DNA of 64,000 nucleotides from Acanthochromis polyacanthus (GCF_021347895.1 NC_067117.1:13611858-13675857); one strand, 5' to 3'. Numbered from the stretch's first letter, positions 50,090-62,798 are shown. Numbers and translations: made by a program. Notes: generated by a model not told the origin, from the sequence alone.

Positions 50090-50970
50090 AGAAAAGAAGG
50101 GTAAAGAAACAGTTTTTGTTATTCAAAAAGAGATGAAAGTCATGAAAGTGGAAGGACAAGCAAACAAATAATGGAAGGACTGCATTGATACTTGTATAAA
50201 CCACTGAAGAAATACAGCCCATCATCAATTAGGATTATAAAAACTGTTGTCGAGTATTATTTTAGCTTATTTTTGAGGCATTATTTGAAAGTGAAACTGA
50301 GACAACAGTTTTGTTAGAAATGTCAGAATCTATATCGTGCAATCACACAGGTTTCTTAAAGACTTCCATGTGGGGTGTTTTGAGCTGGGATATCTGTTTT
50401 CTTTATGTCAAAATGAGGTCCAATCATACAAATTTGATCTACTTTGTGTCTTGTCACAAAATCTTGTAAGAATCTTGAAACACCAGACATGCCACATGGC
50501 ATTATACTATAGGGGGGAAATATGAAATGCTTTGTCAGAAGATATTAACTGATATTATAGTACTGAACCAATAGCAAAATGTTGTTTAATGGCAACTAAT
50601 GCAAACTTGTTGTAAGATAATCTAAATAAATCAGTGTTGACAATTTTGGTAGATTTTTCTATCTTTATACATTTTGCTTTTTATAAATAATAAAGGCATC
50701 ACTCTAACTACAAAAAGAACAAAAAACATTGGGCCATAACACAAATCCTTTTGAATTTTTCATTCTTTGCATTTCCATTGACTCCATCTCCAGTCACTCA
50801 AGCACATACAGAGGTTTACAGAACAAGAACATTTATGACCATGAACTTTTGAAATTGATGAATTTGAAATTTTTGAAATCTAAAGGAAGATGATACTAAT
50901 AAAGGTTTATGATTAGAAGTATTGTGTTGGCTGCACCTCCAGTGCTGCAGTAGAGTTTACTGTCAGCTCT
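50090..50970. other. Spacer between convergent receptor genes
   Basis: 880 bp of AT-rich DNA holding the 3' ends of both receptor genes. No other feature seen. Confidence 0.5.
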
Positions 50971-50971
50971 T

Positions 50972-53224
50972 TCATTGAATGAGCGTAGCCTTGATATAAG
51001 AACGCAGTCGCCGGTGGCCGACTGCTAAAACAGCAGGTGACATGGCAATGAAGATAATGTTGGCAAAACGAGCAATGACCAGAAGAAACTCAGCCGAGGA
51101 GCCAGGGTTGTAGTTGAAATAGTTGACAGAGATAATGCTAGTTCCCCAAGATGCAATGAAGAGCATTATGAGACCGAGAATCACCTGGAAAAAAGCAAAG
51201 CAAAGTGAAATTCATACACTGAGTGTCCATAAAATGTTGCTGAAACATTTTAGATATTGACGATGTTTGTCTGTTACATTAATGAAGTCTGTTGTATAAT
51301 AAACATTTTAGTTCTGCTCATTTACATATACTTCAGAGTTTTTCACAGCCGCAGAGCTCCAGTCGGCCTTTTCTTTCTCACCTTTGCTGCTCGTCTCTCT
51401 GCTGGCACCCGCTTTATAACAGGTGCATCTTGCACTGAGTTCCGCACCCTACTGTGAGTGTAAAGCGTGTACAGGGAGCTCAGGTTGGTGAGTGCCATCA
51501 GGATGATGGGAATTGTTTCATGTATCACCATGGATGTGGTGGCATAGGCCAGGCCACTGTAGCTGGTGGGAAAGTTCCAAGATGCAACCCAGCAGGGGGC
51601 GTGTTGTGCTGCTCACCAGGCATCAGGGTCTGAGACATAAAGAGAGGAATCACAACATGGAGTAAAAAGGTTGGAACAGACATTCACTCTTTAGAAAAGG
51701 GAAGCTACTTCTGACACATATAAATATTGTACTTGATAATCTGTTTGAGCTGAGTCATGTGTTAAATGGAAGATGTTACACTGCGGTAACATTCAGCCCA
51801 GCACCTTCTGTGCCACTGGTCAAAGGGACAACAAAAAAGGATGGAATTCATTGTTGATAAAGCTATGCATAATCAAACCTTTTGAGGCTTCAATCAGATT
51901 AATTATTTAATTAGTTGCTAAAAACATAATTCATAATTGATGGAGAACAGCACATGCATGTACAAGCAGATTAAATATTTTAAAACTGTTAGTTCCACAT
52001 TTGCCGTTGCTTCATCGTGTAATTAAATTCATAAATAACTGTAAATTACCATGAAGACTATCAGTTATGCTCAGTGTTTTTGCTGACTGGTTTTAATCCC
52101 ACATTATCAAATCAATGGCTTTCAAAACGGGCTAAATATCAAAATACATGTTGTAAGTTTACAGTATTGTTTGGCAATGCCTCATGAAGACTGTTTCTTC
52201 CTGCAAGGACTGCAGATTTAATTTTTACTTCAGCAGGCATGTTTGTGGGCAAAGTGCTTTTCAAACCACAGTGAAATGCAAATCAAATGCAAATTTCTAA
52301 AAGGAAGCCATTTACAAAATGGAAAGTGGTGATTGAATTGTACATAACTGGCAATCAAACATGCAAATTGCAAAACCATTACTAAGGTCCTTACATTGAA
52401 GCCAATGCAGACCCTTGTTGCTCTCACCTCTGTACTGTTCACGTCCCCATTAGTGGAAAAAATATGAGCAGGGATGGAGTAAATAAGGTTGAGAAGCCAG
52501 ATAAGGCTCAGACCCAGCAGTACAGTCTTGGGAGTGCCTCGGGATCCATGAATGTTCACAACAGCAGGAGTCACACGTCTCAACGTCTGGAGGTGAAACG
52601 CACTGAGGAAGAGTGTTGACCACACATTGACCGACCGCAGCCACACCCAGATCCCCATGAGGAACTGACACCACTCTTTGGAGGAGTAGAGCTGTAAAAG
52701 ATTGTTGTGCAGCTATATTAACAAAGAGCTCTAATTCTCTAATTTCAATAACTGCTACCATTCCAGCTAATCTGGGTTAGCTGTGGAAAACACAAAATCC
52801 TCAGACAAAACCTTCCTGTCAAACATCTTTACCATATACGACTGAGTCAGTGAGTAGTGCAAAGAAATCCAGTCAGCATACCCTTTGAAGTCAATAAAGG
52901 CTGCCTTATTGGCAATCATAAAAACTACTGATCTTTAGGGCTACTTACCTCAAGTCCCATGTCTGAAATAATGAGCAGTGTGTTCCTCAGCACAGACACC
53001 AGCAGGTTCAACAGGGCCATGTTAATAATGATGATGTCCGAGTTACGTCCACCTCCACGGTCCGTGAATACAGTCCTACCAATAACCCCAACCACGGTGG
53101 CGTTACCAAGAATGCCCAGCATGACCAGGATAATGTAAAAAGCAGTTTATACAGGAGATACAGAGACACGACGTCCCATCCCCACAAGCTCAGTGTCTTC
53201 ATCCCGACCCATATTGTTCTCCAT
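50972..53224 (-). pseudogene. ora3: ora3-like V1R-type chemosensory receptor, 4 exons, with stop and frameshifts
   Basis: Exons: 52949-53224 (ATG at 53222-53224; helices 1-2, YIILVMLGILGNATVVG and INMALLNLLVSVLRNTLL), 52428-52691 (WCQFLMGIWVWLRSVNVW, SAFHLQTLRRVTP, LLNLIYSIPAHIF), 51382-51629 and 50972-51184 (VILGLIMLFIASWGTSI, AMSPAVLAVGHRRLRSYI). Splice sites are good and exons 1, 2 and 4 are phase 0. Defects: an in-frame TAA at 53147-53149 (codon 26) just before helix 1, and exon 3 (248 nt, not a multiple of 3). Exon 3 has an extra T in CATCTTGGAAC, where the related receptor reads GCIWEF, and a shift near its start. After those points the frame is clean. Exon count and the convergent ora4-like neighbour support ora3. 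It is a pseudogene or a victim of base-call errors. Confidence 0.7.
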
Positions 53225-56200
53225 TACGTTAAGAAACTGAATCTGCAAAGCAGTTTAGCAGCTGTTGAAAAATCCTAAAAGATAAAAAGAGAGCTCCATC
53301 TTCATTTTGGATATGCATGAGGTGAATATAAATCAATTTTTACCGTCCAACATGCTGCCAACATATTGGGCACCAGCTAATTGCCCAAATGGAGGAGTAT
53401 TTTGTTCCTATTGATCTTTGCTGATGCAGTCAGTCAGTCCTTCATGGGGCCAGTGGTAGAAGATGATTTTGCCCGTGTAATCAACAACCAAAAACTGTGT
53501 GTGCTGCTGTTCTGGAAACACAATCCATGCTGAGGCCACTGACAGCAACAAAGCACCAGAATGTTTGAAGCCTCAGGGAGCTTGAGGTGCATGTTAATGG
53601 AGCACAGGAGATTAATCAGCTTCCATAAAATGTGCTTTCTTTGTAGCTTTAATCCTTGTCTACCATTATCCTCAGGGGACGTGAACCTGTTGTTTTCATG
53701 TGTATATACTGTAGACTCTTGGATGTGGAAACTTCCTTCCTCAAAGAAATTGGTTTACCTTAAGATATTTTATAGCATTAAAATAACGTTGTGGGATCTT
53801 CTTATTGAGCATTCTTAAATGACCTATTTGCTCCTAAATCCAATTAGCCACATAACATAACCAGGAGCAAACTTCCATATATCACACAGTGTAGTCAACA
53901 CCAATACTGCTTGGACAAATTTCCAGTTAGGAGGTGGGAGTATAATTCTCACTTAGGTTGTAGCTGATATTCACTACAAGCTCCCATTCATCACAGACAA
54001 TTTTAAGGAAGAAGGGAGTTCACCTCATATATCTAATAAATGTTGTGTATGTAAATTAGAATGAGCTAAAATATAATAAATGAACATGTAGATCCACAAA
54101 ACTAGTGTTTAAAGCAAAGGAAAGGGAGGCAATGTAGGCAAATATATATTATAATCAATGAGCAGTATGTTTTTTTGGATTTAAAATGCCCTTTCAGGTT
54201 TTCCATTAACATTAAACTAACCAACCTATTTACAGATAATAGATGAGGGTGATTCAAAGTAACATAATACATATTTTGAATGGCCAAGTGCTTTCCAATG
54301 CCATCCTTTGTATTATATCAGAGCAGGTTAAACACTGCTTTTATGTTCCAGTTAACCTCTTTGCCCTCTCTCTGACAGCAAGATCGTTTTATTAATGGAC
54401 GTATGAGTCTTTCAAATATTCAAATATAATGGAATATGACCTCTAGTCCTGCTGCTGAAAAGTGATTTATGTCATACGACAAGATGGCATAAAGTTTTCC
54501 ATTTACTCAGTTTGCATGCAATATCTGATTCCAGCCAACAGCCACTAGATGTCCCTTGAAACAACTTAACTACCAGAACATTAAAGATGACAAAACATGC
54601 CATTTGCTGTATTTATTTCCATTTTTTAATCAAATGCTTATTAACTCTGTGCAAGCATTGTTTATAGAAACCTTATTTATGCTGTCATTTGCTTGGACAT
54701 ACTTCCTACAAGACAAAACTGTAAATAAATTCAGTAGCATTACACACGAAATACGTACATTTTAGATAAAAATATTCACAGTACATATTTGCATCAGGGT
54801 ATTAAATACTTATGAACACCACACAGATGTACATAGTTCCAGATATTTACACATCCTATTCACTCTGATGTGAGGAACTGATGACACAGCCATCATGCAG
54901 CCATCACATCCACGTCCTCTTTGTTCTTTTAAAAAAGCAGACAGAAAAGCAGAAACACACCTGACTGTGACTTTGATGTGTGCTGACAGTGGAAGATATG
55001 ATCTAGTGGCTAAATGTTCATTACCAAGTGAAACCAGGAGAATAATGAAAGAAACTTATCTGTCCAGGCAAATAACACTTCTTCTGGCTCAATCATGATC
55101 ACAATATCTGGAGCTGTTTTGATTGAATAAACCATCCAATGAACCATTTGAGATACAACAACAGACACAAAACAAGCTGAATTATTTTCAGAAATGAGAA
55201 TAAGACAAAATATTCACCAGCCTACGATGATGTGTTTTATGCCCAGTTAGTCCCATTGTGGTTTTATGGATGCAACCCCACAACAGACGTGAAAAAATTT
55301 TGCACTGATGATGCTGTATGTGACACAACTTAGTCCTATTTCTAAATTTGGATAAAGTTCACAGATTAACTCTGGGTTTGTAAGGTTCAAAATATGAGTA
55401 CAATCACTGCTAATTAGAAAGACTACAGCTGAGGTCACTTCTTCAGCTTCAGGCTCATATTAGACTAATCAATTTAATAACATTCACGTGAAAAGTGTTA
55501 TGTAATAAAAAGTTACGTTCAGTTTGTATCTGCACTTCATGGCAGGTACACTGTAGCTCTAGCCTTGTTCCTCTAAGTTGATGGTTACAGCTTCAGATTA
55601 TTTTAGGAATCTGAATGATAAAAAGAAAACAAGATGCAATTCAGCCTGATTATTAGGCTGCTGTTGTTCAGCTTGCTCAGATCACAATAAGGTACAATTC
55701 ACAGTGAGGGCGTTTGGTGGTTTATGGTACCTCTGAGACTTCAAACGTGAACATTTCTCCAGTTGATCATAACCACAGATCATGCCAGACGATGTAACCA
55801 AACCTTAATTCAAACTACAGTCAGTTGAGAGATGACTTGAGTCAGGAAACTACTCATTTATAGGTTGAAGGATTGAAACTATTGATAAATGGTGCCGTTT
55901 TTTGATTTAAATCTAAAACCATTACAACCAAGCAGGGAAACACAGGATATGACATGAAGAAATACAATTTTAAATACATCTACACTACACTACACGCAGT
56001 AACGTAGCTCCTCGTACTGACTGTGTATGTTACTTTTCTGCATATTCCTGACTAAGTCTGACAACTTTACCTCAGCGCTGATGATAATTACAATTGGGTG
56101 GAGACAAAATACTAATTATGCAGGTATTTGCTTGGCCATTGTTGGGTGGTGTTATGTTGATACAACATTTTTTAGTCTCTATAGTGCATTTTCAAGTTCA

Positions 56201-56395
56201 CTTAAAAAAGTCATATTCAGTCCCTGCACCAGTTATCTTTCAAGTCCAGCACTGAAATGCTCGATTTTCACCCAATTTCTTGCTCCCAGCTGCCTGATCG
56301 TTGTAGAGTCTGGTTGTTAATCCCACCGGCTGGAATCTGTCAAAGAGACGGACAGAGAAACGGGAAATTACGCTTCATGTAATGCACCAACCTAC
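53225..56395. other. Intergenic, nothing recognised
   Basis: AT-rich DNA upstream of the ora3-like gene and downstream of vwa1. No exon, RNA gene or repeat terminus was recognised. Confidence 0.45.
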
Positions 56396-56399
56396 TATG

Positions 56400-58728
56400 T
56401 CTGAACACAATTGCAGGAATTAGGGAAAAAGTACATGAAAATGTTTCGCTCAGCAACCTGTGTGAGTTTTTGCAGTGCAGCATATCCGTCTCTCGTCCCC
56501 AGCTGTAGATCGGGGACACACACACTCGACCGTTTGGTGCAGGGTGGGCGAGTCGTGTTGAACCGGGAAGTAGGAGGAGGTAGACGGTGGAAATTGGGGC
56601 TTTGAGGATGATCTGTGGAAGTGTCTGTCTCCCAGGTGACCCAGTAGCCTTTCAACCCTTCCTGATAGGCTTTCCACGTACGTGCAGCTCCTCTACCTCC
56701 TGTCGCTCCACGGGGCAGCTGAAGGTCAGTCAGGGCAGGCAGAGCTGCTGCAGTGAAAACATTGTGGAAATGAGGCAAAGACTTAAGTGAAGTAGATCCA
56801 GTGTCAATATGTAAGGAATGAATTCCAAAAGACGACTCCTAAAGTGGCAGCTTCTAAATGTCAACTTTTAAACAAAACAGAACAAATGCAGCGTTTTGAA
56901 CTAAAAGATAACAAAAATACTTGGACGCTAAAAGACACAACTCATGCACAAATCCATTAAAATATCAGTGTGACAGCACCTTCCTGATGCACGCCCTCAC
57001 AGACATGGCTCTTTCTTTCCGTCCACATGCAGAGCGCTAACTGTGACCAGTACTGAGTGTTTGGCTCCAGTCCGGTCAGTAGAGTAGAGTTTTTCTGGCT
57101 GTGTAAAGTCACAGTGTGGACACGTCCGCTTGGAATAGCTCCGTACTCACTGTGTATCTTTGCACCCGAGTCGGCTGGCAGGGGACCCAGCTGACACGGA
57201 TCTGACGGGGGCCGGAATTCTGACAAGGAGACGACTGCCGGGCTTAAAACGTCTGGGGGAAGAAATGACACTAGTGAAATGATGACCGCCAGGATGAAGC
57301 TAATGCTGCGAACACACCACCTGTTTGAAACTAATTTCAAATGAAAAACACCCCTGTGTGCTGTAGCTGGCTGAGCAAGCTGTGTAAGTCAGGGGTTGTG
57401 TTATTACAAACTGTAAATCAGCACACAGGCGTCCTCATGTTGCAGTTAAAAGCTCCCCAAATGGCTTAAAACTGTGCTGAAGAAAATCAACAATCCTCTT
57501 GACAAGTGCTCAGCCTGTTGAATGAATGGGCGCCAGTTTTAGAACACTGGGAATCTGAATATTGACTATTCCATGAGTAAGATGGTGTGAAATAATCAAA
57601 AGCTGCTTGTCTGAATGGAACCTTCTGGTGAGCTGATTAAGTCGTCTACTTCTACCTAGTTCTTTGCCTATTTTTCTTTCTTTTAGAGCATTACAGGATT
57701 ATAAAAACCCATCCCGTTATCTCCTTTAAAACCCCTTTGTATCTTCTTACCAGGAAGTGTGGTGAAGTTTACAGAGAGCGTGTTAAACAGCCCAAGGTTG
57801 GTCTCTGGGCGAAGAGAAGCTGTGTAGGTAGTTTCAGGCTGCAGGTTGGTCAGCTCTACCTTACTGGAGTCGCCTGATAAAGTGCGTCTGATCTCTCGGT
57901 CGGTTTTGGAGCTATACCAGAGCTCATAGTAACCGCTGTCTGCACTCAAAACAGGACGCCACTGCAGCACAGCACTGTGGGAAGTCAAGTGAACAACACG
58001 CAGCCGTTCTGCACGAATAATTTCTATGGATAACACAAAAAGAGGAGAGAGAGAGGGGAGATAATTTATCAGAAATGAAGGGAATAATTCTGTAATTGAA
58101 AACTGCTTTTAACGTCTAAAGATAATAGTTTCATATTTTCCATGGGGATTCTAAAATGCTAACCTCGTACTCCAAACACACACACATACTGATGATGGCC
58201 TCCTCAGGTCCTCTGTGATGATGTCGATGCTGTCCATGTCCACAGAGTACAGATGAGACTTCAGAGGAGGCGTCACGACACGCTGTAAGACCTGGAAGTT
58301 GCCATGTACTGTGGACACCACTAACACTGAAACCCCCTGCGCCTTCAGCTCTGACATCGGCTCGTCCACGTCTCCAGGCTGCACTCCATCAGTCAGCCAC
58401 AGCAGGACCTTTGGCACATTGTCCTCTGTCTTTGTCAGGAGCCGCTGGGTCACTCTGAGAGCCGCCTCGGTGTTGGTGTCTCCCTGCAGCTGGACGACGC
58501 TCCGCAGGGCTTTCTGCAGACTTTCCTGACTGCTGTGGACGTCCAGGCTGAACTCCAGGTGAGGCTCGGTGCCCACCTGCAGCAGCGCCACTCTTACATG
58601 CCCACGTCCCAGTGAAAAGGGGCGAAGCAGCTCAGCGGCGAACAGCAACAGGCGTGAGAACTCATAGTTTGCTACACTTCCTGAAGAGTCCAGCAACAGA
58701 AGAATGTCCCCTTCACAGCAGTTCAACA
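56400..58728 (-). CDS. vwa1: von Willebrand factor A domain-containing protein 1, exons 2 onward, with frame breaks
   Basis: VWA1 (WARP) is a secreted basement-membrane matrix protein that binds perlecan and collagen VI. Exon 58190-58728 encodes the VWA domain: the MIDAS-type DILLLLDSSGSV, RVALLQVGTEPHLEF, GDTNTEAALRV, VPKVLLWLTDG and VSVLVVSTVHGNF. Exon 57751-58023 is a complete FN3 repeat (LRVVHLTSHSAVLQWRPV, DSGYYELWY, LTNLQPETTYTASL). Exon 57001-57252 is a second FN3 (GRVHTVTLHSQKNSTLLTGL, EPNTQY). A further exon at about 56400-56747 looks like a third FN3-type unit (PALTDLQL, KAYQEGLKGYWVTWE). The VWA exon lacks one G near 58195 (GAGGAGGCC), so it does not join in phase. The second FN3 exon has about five one-base changes and the last exon more. 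The signal-peptide exon was not found. Neighbour of ATAD3/SSU72 in human. Confidence 0.85.
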
Positions 58729-58729
58729 C

Positions 58730-59010
58730 TGCACAAAAGGAGGAAAAACAAAACGGTACTGTTAATATGAGGATTGAGGTATTGTTGTTTATCTGCCATT
58801 ATGCAGCTTTCAAACCTGGAGTGACGGATTTTTTAAGCAGTAGAAAAAAGCTTCATATGTAAGACTCAATTACCAAATATTTACATTTATTAATTTAGTG
58901 GATGCTTTTAACCAGAGCTGGATGTATAAAATAAGCACGTTTGTACAAATCATCAGTTTTTTAATTACACATCCAACAAAAGAGAGTGACATTATCTTTC
59001 AGTTGGAGAT
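58730..59010. other. vwa1 intron 1 or upstream, nothing recognised
   Basis: No signal-peptide exon found here. The first vwa1 exon must lie somewhere between here and beyond the window. Confidence 0.4.
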
Positions 59011-59011
59011 G

Positions 59012-59093
59012 TACACCCCCTGTCAAAAGTTTTGAGACGGGTTCTAATTTATTTGAATGAGAAAGTGTCTCAAAATGTTCGACAGGAGGTGTA
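59012..59093. mobile_element. Tiny Tc1/mariner-type MITE
   Basis: TA|CACCCCCTGTCAAAAGTT followed by TTGAGAC at the left, and on the opposite strand at the right end TA|CACCTCCTGTCGAACATT followed by TTGAGAC. The roughly 25-bp terminal inverted repeats differ at a few bases, are flanked by TA on both sides, and are separated by about 28 bp. This is both ends of a Tc1-like transposon with almost all of its inside deleted. Confidence 0.75.
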
Positions 59094-62000
59094 TTTCTCT
59101 CTATCTGATAAATGTAAGTGCAATATTTGTTCTCCTTTAACTCTACTTTTGTCTTGCCCTATTTCCTGAAGAAAATATTTATTTTTTTGGCTGCTAAATG
59201 TTCCATTATTATTAGCAGCTACTTGCTAACTGCGTCCATTTACTGCATCTTGAAACATCACCCGTGACAGCAGTGAGAGAAACCAAATTAGTAAAGCTGC
59301 ATATTGTAAAAAAACAAACTATGAACTGAAAGACAGTGAAAATCCCCATACAAATAAGTCAGTTTTTATAGAGGTGGCTGATTACTCATAATGTTTATTG
59401 ACTGTTTAAATTACTCAAAGCCAAATAGTAACACCATGCAGGAGTATTGACTCATATACAATATAAAAATCTCTTTTTGCAACCCTGAATTGATTGAAAT
59501 CTGGAACAGACTCAGGACACTCACCTAGTTGAGAAATCCAGCCTATAGTTTCTTTCTTTTGGCTGCAGGAGTCAGTTTTGCAATGTTCAGCTGTTTGCAT
59601 TGCATGTTTTCAGAGCTCTTTAAAGTAGGTTTCATCCCTACAGTCTGTAAGAGTCTTTATAAGAGCTTCAACTAAATCCACAGCTGAACCTAAACCAAAC
59701 ATTCTTTAAGTAAAGCATTTACAAAGAGATTAGCAGGTGTTTTTATCTGGTTTTGACACTTTTCAGTGACCCATTTTTTTAATTGAACAAAATGAGAGTA
59801 AACATGTTGTGGTTGGTCAGAACTGCTTGGTTGAATAAGGGGGTGGTTTCCCTGCTAAAATGCGTCTGTATGGTAGCGAGATGGTTCTGGAAAAAAAAAA
59901 AAACCCAATCATACCAGAAGAATAGTCATTACTGGATGTAACTCTAGTTCTATGAGTATGTTTGTAGCCCTATAACGGGCTTTACCGTTGATTGTGAGGT
60001 GGTTGCAGACATGCATGACAGTAATTCCTAAAATAGGCAACACATTTTGCCTTTAAATATATCAATAAACTGACAGTGGGTAATATAGCATGCCATTCTA
60101 GTGGCTCTGCACAGCACCGTTTTCGACTTAGTGTTAATGGAATGAATACGATACTTTTACCATCAGTTGTTTATTAGCTTAAAACAGGAAGTACAGATGA
60201 AACTGATGGGAATTTCTTCATGCAGTAAAGTAGTGAATACATTTAAAGTTTGACTTGATGGTGGCACCAACTTATTACAATTCATTCTAAGGGACACAAA
60301 TGCACCAAATTTCAATCCAATCCATCCCATAGTTATTAAGTTATTTCAGTCTTGATGAAAGTGGTCCAGAACCACTCCGTCAGTCTGTTTATTGACTATC
60401 GCAGCTTCAAAATAATTTCAGCATCCTTCCTTCAAGACATCAAATTAAGGCATTTTTTCAATAACCGGTTAATATGGAATTTTCATAAAACATGGTAACT
60501 TATTAGGTGTCCACTCTACATCCTTGAAGACTTTTGACAGTGATGGATCATGTCATCGTTACCATATTAATATCATAGTCATATAAAAAAGCAACACTGA
60601 TTTAAAGTAGATCAGGCAAGGTTGATCTTATTATTGTCACAGGCGCTGTTACCGTCCTTGGGGAAGGATTAAGATAAAGAACGACAGGCAATAACAGGTA
60701 TAGGAGGTGTCTTGTTTCATGCATAACTGAGAACAATATGCTGTGCTGCTCCGACTGTATCAACACGTCAGGAAATATTGCTCTGAGAATGCTCTAAATG
60801 GAGCTAAGGGAGAGGATTTATGATAGCGAGCAACCAGGAGAATTGGTCACAGAAGTCGATTTATCACACGAAACCGGCAGGGGTTTACACTGTAGATAAA
60901 TCAGTAGGAAAAAGAGCAGAGCACTGCAGGGAGAAAATGAAATGAGAGCGCACATCCTATTTCTTTGGGATCTCTCTGCTTGGATGAACATATACTGGTT
61001 TCTCCATCTCGCACGTCATCATTTCTGAGAAGCAATTCTGCTCCATTTTGTGATCAGAAAGTCATCTTACTGGAATAATTTTAATGAAACAAATCAATCC
61101 TGCCTTCAAGCGCCATCGAAAAAAGATCTGTTACCTGCTCCACTTGGAAACCTGCAGTTTCAGGAGGAAGAGTTGATAAAATATTGGTTTTACACTATTA
61201 CCTATTACAAATAACCAACAGACTGATTAGTCTATTAGTCTATCGGAACAAATTATTCCAATGTATGTTGGAATAATTTGTACAGAAGAACAGAATAAAT
61301 GTACATCTCTCACAAGAAGGCATTCAACACAAAGCATTCCTAATTGGACCTACACAATGCACACAACTGCGTTATTATCTTCTTCCATGTCATTCACACT
61401 TCTCTCTCTTGCATTTTCAGCTCTACTGAAGAACACACAGCCATTAATTTACTGGAGTAATGGGGCATAATCATTAAACTTTTATAGGGAGGCAGAGAAT
61501 AAAGTAGCAGGAAAATAAACAGGCCTATAGTAGATGAGCAAAATCAGGCAAAGAGGCGTCAGACAGCACCCTAATGAAACACTGGTAATGTAGAGATAAC
61601 AAGAAGAGATGCTTCAACCAAGTGAAACATCTGCAGGAATTTATACATACACATGGTGGCAGAGAGGGAAACAACACGGAAAGATGAGGGGAGTTGGTTG
61701 GACTGGAGTTGTTGATGGAGACTGTTCTACCTTTGCATTCCTCAGAAGAAAAGCGCATGTGAATGAGAGAAGCGTATGTGAGCGAGATTTGTGCACGTCA
61801 TCTGCCACTTAATTGGCTTCAAGCTGTGCCAAGGCCATATGCCACGCTGCAGTGCAGGACAGATGAATGAAAAATATGTTAATGCTTCCTGTGAAGATTA
61901 CAGACAGCGCCATCAACATGCGCTGACATCAAACACGCAGATGGTCGACGATCCAATCCAAGTTAAATCAGAATAAATGAAGGCGACTTCTGAACTCTTG

Positions 62001-62210
62001 ATAATCTAAAACATTTTACACATTAACTGTACGCTGCTCTGCTTCCTTTTAAACGTTTACAGGTTTTCCAGCAGAAAACAGAGGCCGCAGATTAATTAAA
62101 AATTCCATACATTCCATGTGGGTTCAGCAGGGATCTCTAACACAGATAATAAGTTTAACTATTTACTTTTAATTAGCTGTGGTCAACTGTTCTCTATGTC
62201 AAAGTCATCG
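59094..62210. other. Intergenic, nothing recognised apart from a hairpin
   Basis: AT-rich DNA. A perfect 14-bp stem (ACAAATTATTCCAA, 6-nt loop TGTATG, TTGGAATAATTTGT) lies at 61248-61281. No gene seen. Confidence 0.45.
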
Positions 62211-62798
62211 TTAACCCTTGAAACCCCAAGCAGTTTGTAGGCATTTCTTTGTAGCTCCTGTAACATTTTTCCTCACTGTGGACTCATTTTTAACAGCAAC
62301 ATAAAGTCATAAAGAGAAAACTCAAAAATGTTTCTGGTCCTGTACAGCACAGTTAAAATGACATAAATCATAAAGAAACAAAAGCTGGATTTTTTTTCAT
62401 TATTTATTTTTTAAAAAACACCTGGAATCAACATGTAGAGCATTTTCCCAACTATCCACAGCTGTCACTAACGCTGCTACTATATGCTAAAGATATTTTA
62501 CTAATTACATTTTGAATTTGTCTCCATCTGTTCTCTGTAAACACAGCCTGCAGTTCATCAAAAAAACTTCCTACATCTTTGTCATGTCACTTTTGGTTAC
62601 AGTTGAGTCACTAATGGCTTCTCGGTTGTGCGGTTTTTAACAAATTCTGATTAGTGCAAATGGTTTAACTTTAGAAGAATCTTAAATGGCACATAGAATA
62701 CAGAGAGTTTAATGAAACATCAAAACTTTTAGCTCAGACAGGAACATCAAGTCCTACATAACATGAATTTCAAACTCACTGGCGGGTTTTGGGATTAA
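62211..62798. mobile_element. Possible piggyBac-type MITE with TTAA ends
   Basis: The left end reads TTAA|CCCTTGAAACCCC. The right end, read inward on the other strand, is TTAA|TCCCAAAACCCGCC. The two are imperfect inverted repeats next to TTAA, the piggyBac target site. The 588-bp body is non-coding and contains the CTCACTGTGGACTCATTT and AACAGCAACATAAAGTC blocks, which I recall as common in percomorph genomes. Degenerate ends make the boundary at right uncertain. Confidence 0.5.
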
